A stretch of DNA of 64,000 nt, taken from Phlebotomus papatasi (Eukaryota > Arthropoda > Insecta > Diptera > Psychodidae). Made by a program: the position numbers and the translations under genes. Below the pieces are notes generated by a model, which saw only the letters and a list, made by a program, of their open reading frames with translations, made no database searches and was not told the DNA's origin. Positions 47,501-57,967 of this stretch are shown in pieces (position 1 is the first letter of the stretch; every line of letters starts with the position of its first letter). The stretch is from NCBI RefSeq assembly GCF_024763615.1, contig NC_077223.1:97402627-97466626 (forward strand), in the 5' to 3' direction.

Positions 47501-50500
47501 TATAAAACCCAATAAACTCAAATTTAATATTAGAAAAAAAAACAAAATAAACTTAAAATAGATGAAATGAGATTCTTTAAAAAGCTATTCATACATAGGA
47601 GAAACCCGGGCAGATTAGCCAGCAATTGAAATTTTTCATTGTGTATAATTTGTAAAAAATATATTTGTATCATGCTGCTAAATATTTAAATAAAAAGGAA
47701 AGGAGATGTTTACTTCAAGTACTAGTCGTGGGTAAATCTACCCCAGTTTCCCCTAACAAGTTTTCCAATTATAATCTTGTATTAATTTTAGTACAAAAAT
47801 CCTTGATAAAACCGATAAATTCTTCACAAGATTTATTTGATTATGACTACAGTTCACTTTCACAGCCACTTATAAAATTTTACTGCTAAATAAAAAACCA
47901 CAGAGAGACCAATATAATCCCTCGATTTTGTCCCCAAAATATCCACCTTTTACCCCTCGGAGACCACTTCAATATATCTTCGCGTTTCACATGATTTCTG
48001 AGAAATGACATCACTCTGTTTTTATGTCCGTCCGTTCATTACCACGCCTGGAAGCCAAACAGTTTGAGATAGAGTTTTCGGACTTGCAGGGAACCCCCCA
48101 TAAGTCGACCCTCATGTCCTTTATTTTCCCTTCAATACCACGTTTTTAAGATCGCTGGAAAACGCGATCGTACAATTTTATTTATTTTTGGATGTGTTCT
48201 AGAAGTTACCTAGGCGAACTTCTTCGTTAATATTCAAAAACACCGTTGAATTGATCATTCCTAAAAGCGGTTTTTTCAAGGCCAAGTGTTTAAAAGGCTC
48301 TAAACAGGGTATTTCTCAACAGAATGGAGTCACGCTTAAGCTTGTTGAAAATGTCTTGGAATTTCTCGAAATTCCGAATGGGTAATGAACCAGTTATGAA
48401 CTGACAGGTAATTTTTATGTAAAAATCAATTGTATTGCTCCTAAATATTTTAGGCGGTCTTTAAAGTGATTCTCAAAATCGTTTCAAATCGTTTGCGAAC
48501 TATCAAACGGTAAATGACACGACAATTAGGTATAACATCTAATTAGATGCTTTTCCACCGCTTTGTTATACAGTCGTTGCGAAAAAAAGAAGTGTTCTCT
48601 CAAACGAATTTCCCAGTCTTGACCACCTGCTTTTGACTTAGACTTATCTAAATAGGGGAGACTGGGGCAAAACTTGTCAAAACGCATATTTAATTCTTTC
48701 ACGAGCTATGAGAAAACTTAAACGTTTTACAATGAGCATATTCTTATAGGAAATTTTCTGCTCTATAACATTGCAGAAGACTATTTTCCTCTATCTGGAA
48801 AGAAATATGATTTTTAAATCATTTTGTAAGAGTCGATTTTTTGGAGATTCTCAAAATTTCTGGGGAAAATTTTGTCAGTCTTCGGATAAATTTGTGACGT
48901 TTTACTCTTGCAAACGTTAAAAATATAAAATAGACATATTTTTATAGGAAATTTATTCATCTACAACTTTGTCGAATATAATTTTTCTCTATCTTAACGA
49001 GAAATGTGCTTAAATTGAGCTAATCAGTATTGATATTGTCTGTAAGCTAAATATTCCAAAAATAGGGCTCAAAATTTCATTATTTTTTATTTTACATAAT
49101 CCTTCCTCGAAGGCTATTTATAATAAAAATTTCAAGCCTTAATCACGTTTATTTTAGAAAATAGTGAATATTGAAATTTTCGTTTTGACAAATTTTGCCC
49201 CAGTCTCCCCTACAAAAGACGAAATATTTTTCAAAATCTTGAATTTCCATTAAACCATTTTATTGTTACTCATTTATTTTGATCTACCGGACTGTAGGCT
49301 AAACGTGCGTTATTTTTTACTTTCTTTCATTTAAAAATAGGGGAAACTGGGGCACCACCAAACATGGGGTAGCACCAAACACTACGATTTTTTAATCAGA
49401 TATTCGACTTCTGAAGACAAGACCTATAGGCATTTAAAGCAGAGGTGTGCAAGAAACCGTTGAAACCGAATTAACGTCAAATGAAACATGTACGTCAATG
49501 GTCAAAACGCTACTACAACAAACTTTTTTTGACGTTAATTCGGTTTCAACGGTTTCTTGCACACCTCTGATTTAAAGGCACTATAAAGATGCTTGTCTAC
49601 TGAAAAAATGGTTGGGATACTCCAAATAGTTTAACAATGAAAATTAGTGTTTGGTGCTACCCCGTGTATGGTGGTGCCCCAGTTTTCCCTATTCACTGAC
49701 TTCAAGCCAAATTTAGCGATAATTTTAATATCATTGAACTTAAAGCATGAGACCTCTCGTACATAAATCACTTTTGCATAGTGTTATATTAGTGTTAGTT
49801 AAACAAACTGAGTGTTTGTTTCAATCGTTCTAATCACGTTCTTATATAACCAATCACGTATGTGTTTCATCTAATATTAAAAACCTATTTTGATATAGAT
49901 TTTTTAAAATTTGATATGGGATTTTTATTAGCATTACACAGCCCATAATGTTGTATTGTGATGGCCAACAATAAATCCCGTGACAAAAGTCGTATACCAA
50001 TCAATGCCTTAATCTTAAATCATTCATCTATGATATTCACAACTCTGTTCACAATAAAAATTGCAATTCATTGATTCACACTGATATTTTGGCATGGAAA
50101 AGAGATTCTTAAAATTAATAATAAACTTACCAATACTCGGTCTGGCGATGACGACGGGTAAATTTGGGTATTCATTGCGAACGAGGATCTCAGCAAGGCG
50201 CTTCGAATAGGTGTAAGTGTTGGGATGAGGTGCAATAAGATTAGCTGTGATATTGTCCAATGTCTTCTCGTCCATCCATTCAGCGCACCTTATAAGATCA
50301 TGCGGATTGTGAGGACATTCGTAGACTTTTTCATGGAGGACCTCCTTATCGCAATAGCAAAAAGCTGTTGAGAGGTGAATAAGTACTTTGAGATTGGGCA
50401 TTTTCCTACAGACATCGAGAACCCTCCTCGTTCCCGTGGTATTCATATCGATGGCATCTTTTAGCTTTGCCTCCAGACGCAGAGTGGCAGCCATGTGAAA

Positions 50501-52697
50501 AACAATGGAAGTACTCTTGAGGACTCTATCGAGGGTTTCTCCACTGAGACCCAGTCCATCGAATGTGACATCACCCTGAACGGGTACCAGCTTCTTCAGC
50601 ACTTCTGGTTTCTCTTCGCGAATTCGCTGAAACATCTAAACCGCCAAAAAAAGGTGCAAATTAGTCAAGAGATTTCCCAACAAATTTCCGGTAATTTGCT
50701 ATTTTTTCCGCTGATCTTTTATGGTGGGATAGCTTTACAAAAAATTACATTTTATGTTCATGAACTAAGCAGTGAAAGCTCTAATTTCGAGTGTTTTGTA
50801 CTTTTTGCAAAAACAACACCCAAAATCAAAGCAAAAATATATTGCAATTGAATGATGTAATTTCTTAAGAGACGTATTTCACCATCATCTCAAGTTCCAG
50901 TTTAAACAGTAAAGGTTTTTTGTGTATCCAAATTTTCGACGTTGAACAACTTTGGTCAATTTTTTTTTACATAATTCTAGAGTACATGAAGTACATGTTT
51001 GAGTATAAATTTATTGATATTTCATGAAAGAAATTTAAAGAGACGAGCATTCAACGACAGAGCAAAGAGGAACTCGTAGTGCAAACTTGAGAAATCTCTC
51101 AAAATTTCCCTGCATAGTTTTAATCGATTGAATTGATAAACAAATACCTCAACATTTCAGTGATCCAACTAACTACTCTTTACGTTTATTTGTAGAGAGT
51201 CTCACTTCTTGTGATTTTTTTTCGGTAATTCGAAATGTTAAGAAACCTTCACAAATTCTGTATTTTTAACCCAAGATATTATTAGTTGTGCTTGCTGCAA
51301 TTTAAGGTGAAGGCGTTACTTATGAACACTTTCACTAAAAATAACCGTACTATATAGAAAATAATAATGAGATCTACATTTTTACTTTCAAAATTGTATA
51401 TTTAATTGTGAAAATGTTTTACAGGTGATTTTTGTTTTCTTTTTCTTCGTTTTATTTGAGTGATCTGTGTAATTCAAATAATCAGAATACCAAAGGGTCT
51501 TTGAAAATGTTAAAATCAATCAACTATTATTTTGAGTTCAAATATTATCTCTGCAGACGTTCTATTAACCGCGGTCTAAACTTAAAAGTAATTAGAATAT
51601 ATTGAGTTCCGTTAAAAAGAACATGAAATTCTCATGAATTGGGGCAGCTTTGAATTTGGATTTGTTCTCCAATTTTTAAATTAAATTGAGCGTTATTATG
51701 TGTAATTTAGTTTCACAATTGGTTCGTTGAGCTAACTTATATCATAATAAGGTTCAGTTTCATTTAAAAATAAAAGAAAAAACCCAATTTTAAAGTTGCC
51801 CCAATTCAAAGGTGCCCTACTTCCCCCTATACAGGTCCTAGGAAAATTCATTTTGTTTATTAGGGGCTCAATTCTAACCGCAATTTTATTTCAAATACAC
51901 AAAATTTCAGATAATATATAGAAAGAGTAAAAAATGGGGTTCATTTAGATGGGGGCACCTTTGAAAACAGGGCTCCTACTCATTTTCAAATACTCAACAG
52001 TGTATACTCAACAGATATCTGAAAAAGTTAAAATAACATTCCTGAAATGTTTATTTTACCGTGCAATATTGATCCGAAATCGGTGTAAATATTATGCTTT
52101 TTAGGTGTATTAGGGGTTAAAGTTACCCTTCTTTTATGTTGATTTTACCCTTAAAAAGGTGTAAAATTAACATTAAAAAATATTGATATATTTTTACATA
52201 TGAAAAGTGTTAAATTTATTAGCAAAAAGAGTTAATCGCACCCCCGTTTTTTTTCTCAGTGTAGAAATGAGCCTAATCATAATATAATTTAGCGTCAGGT
52301 TAGGTTAAGTTTGTTGTTACAACAGGTTTTGCTACACGGACGGACGCATTTTTCGTTAAATTGTAGTTAATAAACCTCGTTAACTTCTCTTTGAATATTT
52401 TGGGACCAGGCCCTTGCCATATGCAGTCAATCCCACCTCATTACTAGTAATTCCTTCAAAATAAAAAAGTAATAAAGAACTTACAGGTAACTTAAACATG
52501 TCCTCCAATCGAGATTCTGGAACACGTCCCCGTTTTGGACGCATGAGGATGAAAATCTCCTTGACATCAGAACAGGAGTACAGAAGTTTTTCTACCAGAA
52601 CCTTGCCCATAAATCCAGAACCACCCGTAATGAAGATACTTTGCCCCTTGTAGAACTCACTGATCTCGGATTTAGCCGGCATCTTGCCTGAATCCAT
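32504..52697 (-). CDS. Fatty acyl-CoA reductase (FAR)
   Basis: Six coding exons: 52697-52485, 50635-50131, 37488-37290, 37211-36972, 32959-32702 and 32639-32504. All introns are GT-AG and the phases match throughout, giving 516 aa, the usual insect FAR length. The Rossmann NAD(P)-binding motif is TGGSGFMG (24-31). The active-site YxxxK is Y212-K216 in NTYTYSKRLAE, followed by ARPSI (235-239). The FAR_C part includes VRIQTRISDGLEVLQFFTTR (388-407). A hydrophobic segment at about 473-497 is the likely C-terminal membrane anchor. FARs reduce fatty acyl-CoA with NADPH to fatty alcohols used for waxes, cuticle lipids or pheromones, at ER or peroxisomal membranes. A second in-frame ATG at codon 6 is possible, but the first follows the acceptor by five bases. 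Which FAR subfamily cannot be told. Confidence 0.93.
32960..34878 (-). other. FAR intron 4, first part
   Basis: Very AT-rich intron sequence with an AAAT microsatellite at about 34566-34587. No coding or transposon ends seen. Confidence 0.5.
34881..35018. mobile_element. Palindromic MITE, CTACACATTGGGAGC type, copy 1
   Basis: Near-perfect palindrome of about 138 bp: GGCGTCTACACATTGGGAGC ... inverse at the other end, with TTAA/ATTAA-like flanks. Related units lie at 35138-35280, 41793-41873 (partial) and about 43799-44071 (interrupted). Confidence 0.7.
35138..35280. mobile_element. Palindromic MITE, CTACACATTGGGAGC type, copy 2
   Basis: Ends GGCCTCTACACATTCGGAG and the inverse of GGCTTCTACACATTGGGTGC. 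The centre has diverged from copy 1, which lies only 120 bp away. Confidence 0.65.
35930..36140. mobile_element. GGGGAAACTGGGGC-ended MITE, copy 1
   Basis: 211 bp with inverted ends GGGGAAACTGGGGCACCA and TA on both sides (35928-35929, 36141-36142). It is the uninterrupted relative of 49340-49689. Confidence 0.8.
36143..36971 (-). other. FAR intron 4, last part
   Basis: AT-rich. A 28-base hairpin (GCACGAAATG...CATTTCGTTCGTGC) lies at 36822-36848. No coding sequence supported. Confidence 0.5.
37982..38050. mobile_element. Tiny TTAA-flanked hairpin element
   Basis: TTAA 37982-37985, then CCCTATAAAGCCCAT ... inverse ATGGGCTTTAGAGGG, then TTAA 38047-38050. About 61 bp between the TTAAs. It shares its right TTAA with the next element. 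Confidence 0.55.
38051..38832 (+). mobile_element. TTAA-target MITE, piggyBac-like, long form
   Basis: 782 bp with ends CCCTTTAAGGACGA and CCCTTTAACGACGAGAC (inverted), and TTAA at 38047-38050 and 38833-38836. The outer parts match the shorter element at 246-763. The extra length is the palindromic insertion at 38526-38795. No transposase. Confidence 0.75.
38526..38795. mobile_element. GGCTCCGG-ended palindromic MITE nested in the TTAA element
   Basis: Long inverted arms: ATGGCTCCGGCACACCTTTT and on through a GAAGTCGAAATTCGAATTCC segment, mirrored at 38705-38795. The 246-763 relative lacks it at the matching point, so it is a later insertion. Diverged relative at 23954-24607. Confidence 0.7.
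38837..40310 (-). other. FAR intron 2 segment
   Basis: AT-rich intron sequence. Open frames at 39265-39633 show no motif. Confidence 0.45.
40311..40827. repeat. Inverted repeat pair around CGCTCCTTGGAAATTACAAG
   Basis: CGCTCCTTGGAAATTACAAG plus GGGCCAACT near 40312-40341 recurs inverted at 40791-40819 (AGTTGACCCCTTGTAATTTC...). Arms are about 29 bp, with about 450 bp between. It may be the ends of an old element or two fragments of one repeat. Confidence 0.45.
40910..41115. mobile_element. Palindromic element rich in ACGAACA words
   Basis: Inverted arms AACATTGTTCGAACCATAAT...CACTTG at about 40922-40950 and the inverse at 41076-41107. The centre repeats ACAAACATTT, ACGAACAAAT and similar words. 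No coding sequence. Confidence 0.5.
41299..41727. mobile_element. GGGGC-ended TA-target MITE, middle layer of the nest
   Basis: TA 41297-41298 and 41728-41729. The right end, GTGGCTAATTCTGCCCCGG, and the interior match, inverted, the uninterrupted copy at 62031-62243. Confidence 0.7.
41414..41626. mobile_element. GGGTGGTGACATTACTTG-ended MITE, innermost layer
   Basis: 213 bp with about 40-bp imperfect inverted ends (GGGTGGTGACATTACTTGTG; inverted GGGTGACAGCATTACTTGTG) and TA at 41412-41413 and 41627-41628. The empty site GTATATTTAGAATAAAG is visible, inverted, at about 62117-62133. Confidence 0.75.
41958..42209 (+). mobile_element. CACTGAG-ended MITE, copy 2
   Basis: About 85-90% similar by eye to 19407-19659, same orientation and length. 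Flanks are CA/CA rather than TA, suggesting a changed or different target duplication. Confidence 0.75.
42215..43798 (-). other. FAR intron 2 segment
   Basis: AT-rich. The minus frame at 43175-43366 (ends LKRSRVSSSLDALLDNIVEV) has protein-like composition, but no splice context or motif I can support; the frame at 42554-42865 likewise. Confidence 0.4.
43799..44071. mobile_element. CTACACATTGGG-type palindrome interrupted by another MITE
   Basis: Outer halves CCTACACATATTTGAATTTT and GTGTAGAGGCATTAA belong to the 34.9-kb palindrome family. The 43836-44051 element sits between them. Confidence 0.6.
43836..44051. mobile_element. GGGGGAGGTGGGGC-ended MITE, copy 2
   Basis: 216 bp, TA at 43834-43835 and 44052-44053. 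Closely matches 20023-20239 and 56578-56793. Confidence 0.8.
44750..45640. repeat. Dispersed repeat with ACCGGTT-rich tandem part, copy 1
   Basis: Matches 47880-48560 in order: a TCTTCGCGTT-CA segment, a CTGTNNGTCCG segment, CCCATAAGTCGACC, then GGTAATGAACCGGTTATGAA units. The last part contains two imperfect units of about 115 bp (45262 on and 45380 on). A run of 14 C lies near 44794. No open frame is conserved. Confidence 0.55.
45641..47590 (-). other. FAR intron 2 segment
   Basis: AT-rich with no repeats or genes I can support. Confidence 0.45.
47598..47753. mobile_element. GGGGC-ended TA-target MITE, short form
   Basis: 156 bp, TA at 47596-47597 and 47754-47755. Interior TTTTTCATTGTGTATAATTT matches 41299-41727. 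Confidence 0.65.
47880..48560. repeat. Dispersed repeat with ACCGGTT-rich part, copy 2
   Basis: Diverged relative of 44750-45640. Carries one GGTAATGAACCAGTTATGAA unit. Confidence 0.5.
48655..49210. mobile_element. GGGGAGACTGGGGC-ended element
   Basis: 556 bp with inverted ends GGGGAGACTGGGGCAAAA, extended by TTGTCAAAACG, and TA at 48653-48654 and 49211-49212. No coding frame. Confidence 0.75.
49340..49689. mobile_element. GGGGAAACTGGGGC-ended MITE, copy 2 (interrupted)
   Basis: TA 49338-49339 and 49690-49691. Without the nested 130-bp element and one 8-bp repeat it is 212 bp, against 211 bp for the copy at 35930-36140. Confidence 0.8.
49440..49569. mobile_element. hAT-type MITE nested in the above
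   Basis: 130-bp palindrome with ends CAGAGGTGTGCAAGAAACCG and an exact 8-bp target duplication ATTTAAAG at 49432-49439 and 49570-49577. An 8-bp duplication with CAG...CTG ends is diagnostic of the hAT superfamily. The empty site is recognisable in 35930-36140. Confidence 0.88.
50636..51628 (-). other. FAR intron 1 segment
   Basis: AT-rich. The plus frame at 50495-50851 overlaps FAR exon 2 antisense and is a shadow. Nothing else seen. Confidence 0.5.
51629..51827. mobile_element. GGGGGAAGTAGGGC-type MITE
   Basis: Right end TTGCCCCAATTCAAAGGTGC continuing to CCCCC and TA; left end GAATTGGGGCAGCTTTGAAT is shortened. Related to 57744-57965 and to the outer layer at 41222-41758. Confidence 0.5.
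52015..52261 (-). mobile_element. CACTGAG-ended MITE, copy 3 (inverted)
   Basis: Reverse complement of 19407-19659. The right end TCTCAGTG is exact with TA after it; the left end is decayed. Lies within FAR intron 1. Confidence 0.7.
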
Positions 52698-53309
52698 TAA
52701 TTCTACAATAAAAAACCTAAAAAAAAAAATAAATTCAATTAAGCAAAACCTGATCCACATTTGACTTAGCAAAAATACTCTTGGGTATATAAAAACAATG
52801 AACGATAATTTACATATAGCATTATTGCGAGTTATTTTCAATGTCAGACATTCTCAAGACTTGTCCTCCTCCGCAAAAAATTGTCAAAAAAAATTAAATC
52901 CGTCAAATCTGTCTGGTATCAATGATTAGGGAGATATAAAATTTTTAAATGTACAAAAAACTTTAGGAATTGTGCAACTCATAGTCATAGAAGAAGTGAA
53001 ATTAATAACTCGACATGGTTATTTGAATGATACTGGAAAAGAATTGGTGTCTTATGGTTTTGATTTTTTCCTCGTTTCACCTCCAATTTGTGCAAGACAA
53101 GAAAGCTTTTGGAGATTGATGAAAAAGTGAAATGAACCAATAAATCATTTCAAAAATTAACGAAAATATTATTTCATAGAACAATAAGCATCACTGGACC
53201 TTAAAATTTATGATGCATAGTGAAAAATTTCATCAATATCTGAATCAATGAACAGAAACATGCAATTTTGAAGATCTTAATTGAAAAATGGGTGGTATAA
53301 CTTTACTGA
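52698..53309 (-). other. Upstream of the FAR start codon
   Basis: An acceptor (TTTATTGTAG) sits just before AATTAATGG at the FAR start, so the 5' UTR probably begins in a distant exon. The rest is AT-rich and featureless. Confidence 0.5.
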
Positions 53310-53311
53310 TA

Positions 53312-53670
53312 GGGTAAGTGTGTCAAATTTCGGCATAGTTGCATTCAAGCGTCAAAGTCTCAAGTTTGAAATGTAATATTTTAAATACAAATTGATTTTT
53401 TTTTATTCTTTCTTCTGAGAGAGTGTTACTTGGAACCTTGTAAAGAGTTTACCGTTTTTATTTACTCTAAAATCATTCTTAATACATTTTAAAATGAATA
53501 AAAATACAGACATAGCTTTAGTATCCTATTTCGGCCACCTTCATTCTCATAGTTCCTTGCTCTTCGGGAATTCTTCCAATATCTTTTTCACGTCATCTCG
53601 TTTGTCGAAATTCGAGGAACAAAAAAGGTGGCCGAAATTGCAAGATGGCCGGAATTTGGCACACTTACCC
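53312..53670. mobile_element. TA-target element with pogo-like remnant, copy 3
   Basis: 359 bp, ends GGGTAAGTGTGTCAAATTTC and inverse, TA at 53310-53311 and 53671-53672. The minus strand keeps FDKRDDVKKILEEFPKSKEL, the same short motif as the other copies. Confidence 0.75.
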
Positions 53671-53830
53671 TAGTTATTTGTTTAGCGATCCGACATTCTT
53701 GGGACAGGTTACAGTAATACGGATTTACAGGTGATTTAAATCGATTCGGTCACTTCAAAATTTTTCCAAAAATTATATCAGTAATAGCTTAATTTGGATT
53801 CACTTCTGGTTCATAACTAATTTAGACCTA

Positions 53831-54053
53831 GGGGATAGTGGCCTACCTTTATGCCAGCCTTTGAATATTTCAAGTTTTTTTTATTTACCAATACAAAAAA
53901 TTAATTTTATTAATCGATGTTACTAAAAAACAGTTAATAGTATTAACTGTTTTTTTTTGCTTAGTTTTATTTTACAATAAGTAATTCTAGGACAATAAGA
54001 GATATTTGGGGATATTCGAAAGCTGGCGTATTTAAAGCCAGACCACTTTCCCC
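53831..54053. mobile_element. GGGGATAGTGGCC-ended MITE
   Basis: 223 bp, left GGGGATAGTGGCCTACCTTT, right inverse of GGGGAAAGTGGTCTGGCTTT. TA on the left; AC on the right (decayed). Interior inverted words GCCAGC / GCTGGC. Confidence 0.6.
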
Positions 54054-54054
54054 A

Positions 54055-56575
54055 CCAGGTTTTGCTAGACCTTTCGAACTATCTCAAACTCATCCAAATC
54101 GGTTTAGAAATAAGCTCTCTAGAATTTTCTTTTTATTGACCTTGAAAACCTGTTATGAAGAAGAGTGATTCAAGGGTATTTTCTTATAACTCGAATTATC
54201 CAACAAGGCAAACTCTTTAACAAAATAAATTTTAACTGTAATTTTGTAACCTCTTCCCCTTGTCTTCTCCAATAACCCGAATACCTCATCAATCTAATAA
54301 AAAATTGTGAAAAGGTATGAATAGTCTTTTTTCAAATTTCAATTTTTAAAGTTTTTCATTTCGGATTGTTGCGGAAATATTTAATAAAATAAGATGTATG
54401 ATGTTGAATACACATGTAAAAGGTGTTGGAGAAAAGCAATTTAAGATGATACTCAACTATTGAAAAGAAATATTTAGGGGCCTTTCGAAATCATATTGTT
54501 GTGATCTCAATGCTCATCATAAATCTAGACAAAGTTATACAATCTGATAGATACTTTTCCTAATTCAATAACGCATTCTCCTCTAAAAAGTGTAAAGTCA
54601 CTAAAACTTTTCATAGTCTCTGAGAAGCTCTTTGTTACCATCGTAATTAAGAAGAGTCATTTGCAAGAATTGAAAAAAAAACTTTCTATTTCAGATTAGT
54701 TTTGGCAACGCTCGAAGGAATATCACAGCATATCCATTGTCGCCAAAAAAAATAACATCAATTTTATGATATTTCAAAGACTTCAAACACGTTTCTTATG
54801 GAACAACCATTTTAATGTTTCGAAGTAGCCATTAAATTCCGGATTCTTTGCAAAATTACAACTCTCATTTTATATCAAATGATTTATGGTGTTATCCAGG
54901 CAACCTTTTGAGAAAATCCAATACACTAAATAATAAAAAACAGTCTAGTACTAAATGATTGGCATGTTCTTGCTAAAACTAAGAAGACATTCCTAATCAT
55001 AGTTCCTGAGGAGTTGTTTGATAGATACAGCATTAAGACAAAAAAGAAACAAGTTCTTGATTACTTCTCTTTACAAAATTATTCTTTAAAATCAAGATGT
55101 ATGTACTGAAGTACGAGTAATAATGTATATAAACGTGCTCAACATCAACACTTGAGTTCAAGGTTAATAATCATTTATGTGTGAGTAATTATTACACCAT
55201 CAATTTCTTCTATATAATTCATTGGGAAAATGAGGGACGATGGACAAAGTTCCGCGGGAAAATAATAGATTTTTTTTTTAATTTTTCACACAATAAGTTT
55301 TATGATTTAATAAGATTCAATTTTATACATCTATTTCTTGTTAAATCATCGTACGGTACTTAGCGTACAAATTTAAATTATCTACAAGAAATTCATACCT
55401 TTAATAGATGACAAACCATAAAATTTAATCGAATGCACTCTAAAGAGTTTTGTTGCAGAAATGTTTGAGTGCCACAGAGACACTTGACATTGCCTGTTCA
55501 TCGCGTGAAGTACAAATGATTCAATGATCAACAGGTGCCAATTTAATCATCATTTGGGTACCCAACACTTTCTTGTTGGCAATTTGCACCGTAATGATGG
55601 ACACAGTTGGTTTATTGATGATTATTCTATTATGTCTCCTATACAAAAAGCATCAGTCGCTCATGCAATCGATCTTTAGACGGTATTAAATAACAAAATA
55701 TACAAACTATAAAACGGATTAGTGAATACGTAAGAGTTTAATCTAGATCAATCGAAAGGCTAATCACTAGTTATGTATATGTACAATAATTGTTATTCGA
55801 GGACAACGTCTTGTAGTCAAACTAGGCTCTTTATACCGAATACGGTCATAACCGAAACTTCTACTCAACCATCCCTTGATTTTTTTACCAGTAAAAATTT
55901 TCACTTTTCTCCCCTGAAGACTCATTTTCTTATCATATTTTCGCAAATCAGACAGTTTCTAAAAAATTACTTCACACTGTTTAACAGTTCATCCATCCGT
56001 CTAATCGATCAGACTAAACAAAACAATTAAGATCAGTGAATTGGGGTTGTTGGAGTACACTCCTTCCATAAGTCGACTCAAAAAAATCATTAGCTTTAAT
56101 AATTTTTTCCTCACTTTACCCCTATACCCCGATTTAAACTAGGTTTTTGCAAAGTCTCCAAAAAAATCAAATCAAGAATACCTGGATATTACATAAATAA
56201 TTCATATTTTATTAAAAATCTATTGACGGTTTATTATTAATTGGTTACCAAATTTCATGTCCTTCAAATTATTTAAAATTAATTGAGACATCAAAACTCT
56301 ACAGTTACGTAATTTTTAACCTTGAAACTCGTAAGCAAGAATAACTAGAGGTCATTTACATTTATAGAAAAAAATATGACAGAATTATCTCTAAAAACAC
56401 ATCAAAAAGAAAAGTTAAACTTATCTAAAGTTATACCAGACAAAGTATAATTGAATCTAAAAACTATATTTTAATATAGAAGATAGTTTCAATACTTTCG
56501 AAAACCGTGAAATATTTCTAGATTTTTTTGTTACTATTGCATTGAGTTCATTGCATGGTGGTTATTTTCTCCTGG
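54055..56575. other. Intergenic or 5' intron of FAR, no gene seen
   Basis: AT-rich, short open frames without motifs. Confidence 0.45.
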
Positions 56576-56577
56576 TA

Positions 56578-56793
56578 GGGGAAAGTGGGGCTACTTTGAG
56601 CGGTCGGGCTAATTGATATTCTATTTTTTTGCATATTTCTAAAGGAAGATAACTTTAACGTAATGTATTTTAGATCTACAAAACAATAACGGAACTTAAT
56701 AAAATATTTGCAAAGCCCAGATAACTTTAGAAATATGTGAAAAAAATCGAATATTAATGTAGCCCCACAACTCAAAGTAGCACCACCTCCCCC
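56578..56793. mobile_element. GGGGGAGGTGGGGC-ended MITE, copy 3
   Basis: 216 bp, TA at 56576-56577 and 56794-56795. Ends GGGGAAAGTGGGGCTACTTT and inverse of GGGGGAGGTGGTGCTACTTT. Confidence 0.75.
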
Positions 56794-57743
56794 TACCTGA
56801 GAGTAACACTACGGAGAGGACGTTTGAATAAAAAATCTGTTCCAGTTTTCATGTAAAATAATTTTCCTCAAACTGAATAAAATGAGTGTACCTGGCATTG
56901 ATTCCTTGGACGATGTACGCATTTTTATAATGAATTCAATTACTTAACGCTATTTTTAATTGATAGCTCATTATCAAATTGATGTCCAATTGCGTGGTGT
57001 CCACCAAAAATCGGAAAAGATATTCTCTTCCTTTTGTGGAACAACATTTTTTTATAGCAGCCCTTGCTGGTTGGGCATCTAAAAAGAAAGTTCAAGATTT
57101 ACTCACTAAATGAAGCCCTCAGATTCGAGCTTTTGACTGTTCATGGAAATTTATTTTTTCCACTCCCTAGTACTATATTTCATCACTAAACACTATTTAC
57201 TCCAGTTTTTGGACAAAAAAGTCATCCCATCCTTAAGAATTGTTCACCAAATTTTATTTCCTCTCTGAAGAACAAATAAAAATCTCATGCATTGAGGGCA
57301 CTCGATTACATTTAAATTTTTGAGGTCGTTTCACTTTCTCCTTAAAAAACGTTCTAGCACGTCCTATCCGTAGTATTACTCTGAGCCTGGTACTAAAAAC
57401 TGTGTAAATACTTTTTGCGGAGTTATAAAATGTTAATAAATTAACTCAAAGCTTCAAAAAGTTATCGTTTGGCTACTAAAATCGAAGTTTTGAATAAAAA
57501 AAATACCATTACCCATACTTCATTAATAATTATTACCGATTGATAATGATAGGCAAAGAACAGACATGCATATATTGGTACATAAAACTTAATTATATTG
57601 TATTGTTAATTCCGGTCAATTCAACAATTCGTAACGGATAATTTTAATTCGATTTGGATCCATGCAGTCGTTTTGAAATTTTGAGAACTTTAAATTTGAC
57701 CAAAATGGGTTAGGAATTGAACGGAATGTACTGCTTTAGCTTA

Positions 57744-57965
57744 GGGAGAAGTGGGGCAGCTTTAAGATTGGGCTTTATTCATTTATTCTTCATTTATTCA
57801 TTTATTCTTTAAATGGCATTGAGCTTATTCATATTGTTAGCCTCACAATTGGTTTGTAGAAGTTCAAATTATAGGATCAAATTATATCATTGAAAGGTTC
57901 AGTTTCTCCTAAAAATAGAAAAAGGAAACTCTAGCTGCCTCAGTGCAAAAATTTCCACTTTTCCC
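57744..57965. mobile_element. GGGAGAAGTGGGGC-ended MITE
   Basis: 222 bp, TA at 57742-57743 and 57966-57967. Contains a doubled CATTTATTCTT near 57778-57808. Interior GGTTCAGTTTCTCCTAAAAA matches 51629-51827. Confidence 0.6.
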
Positions 57966-57967
57966 TA

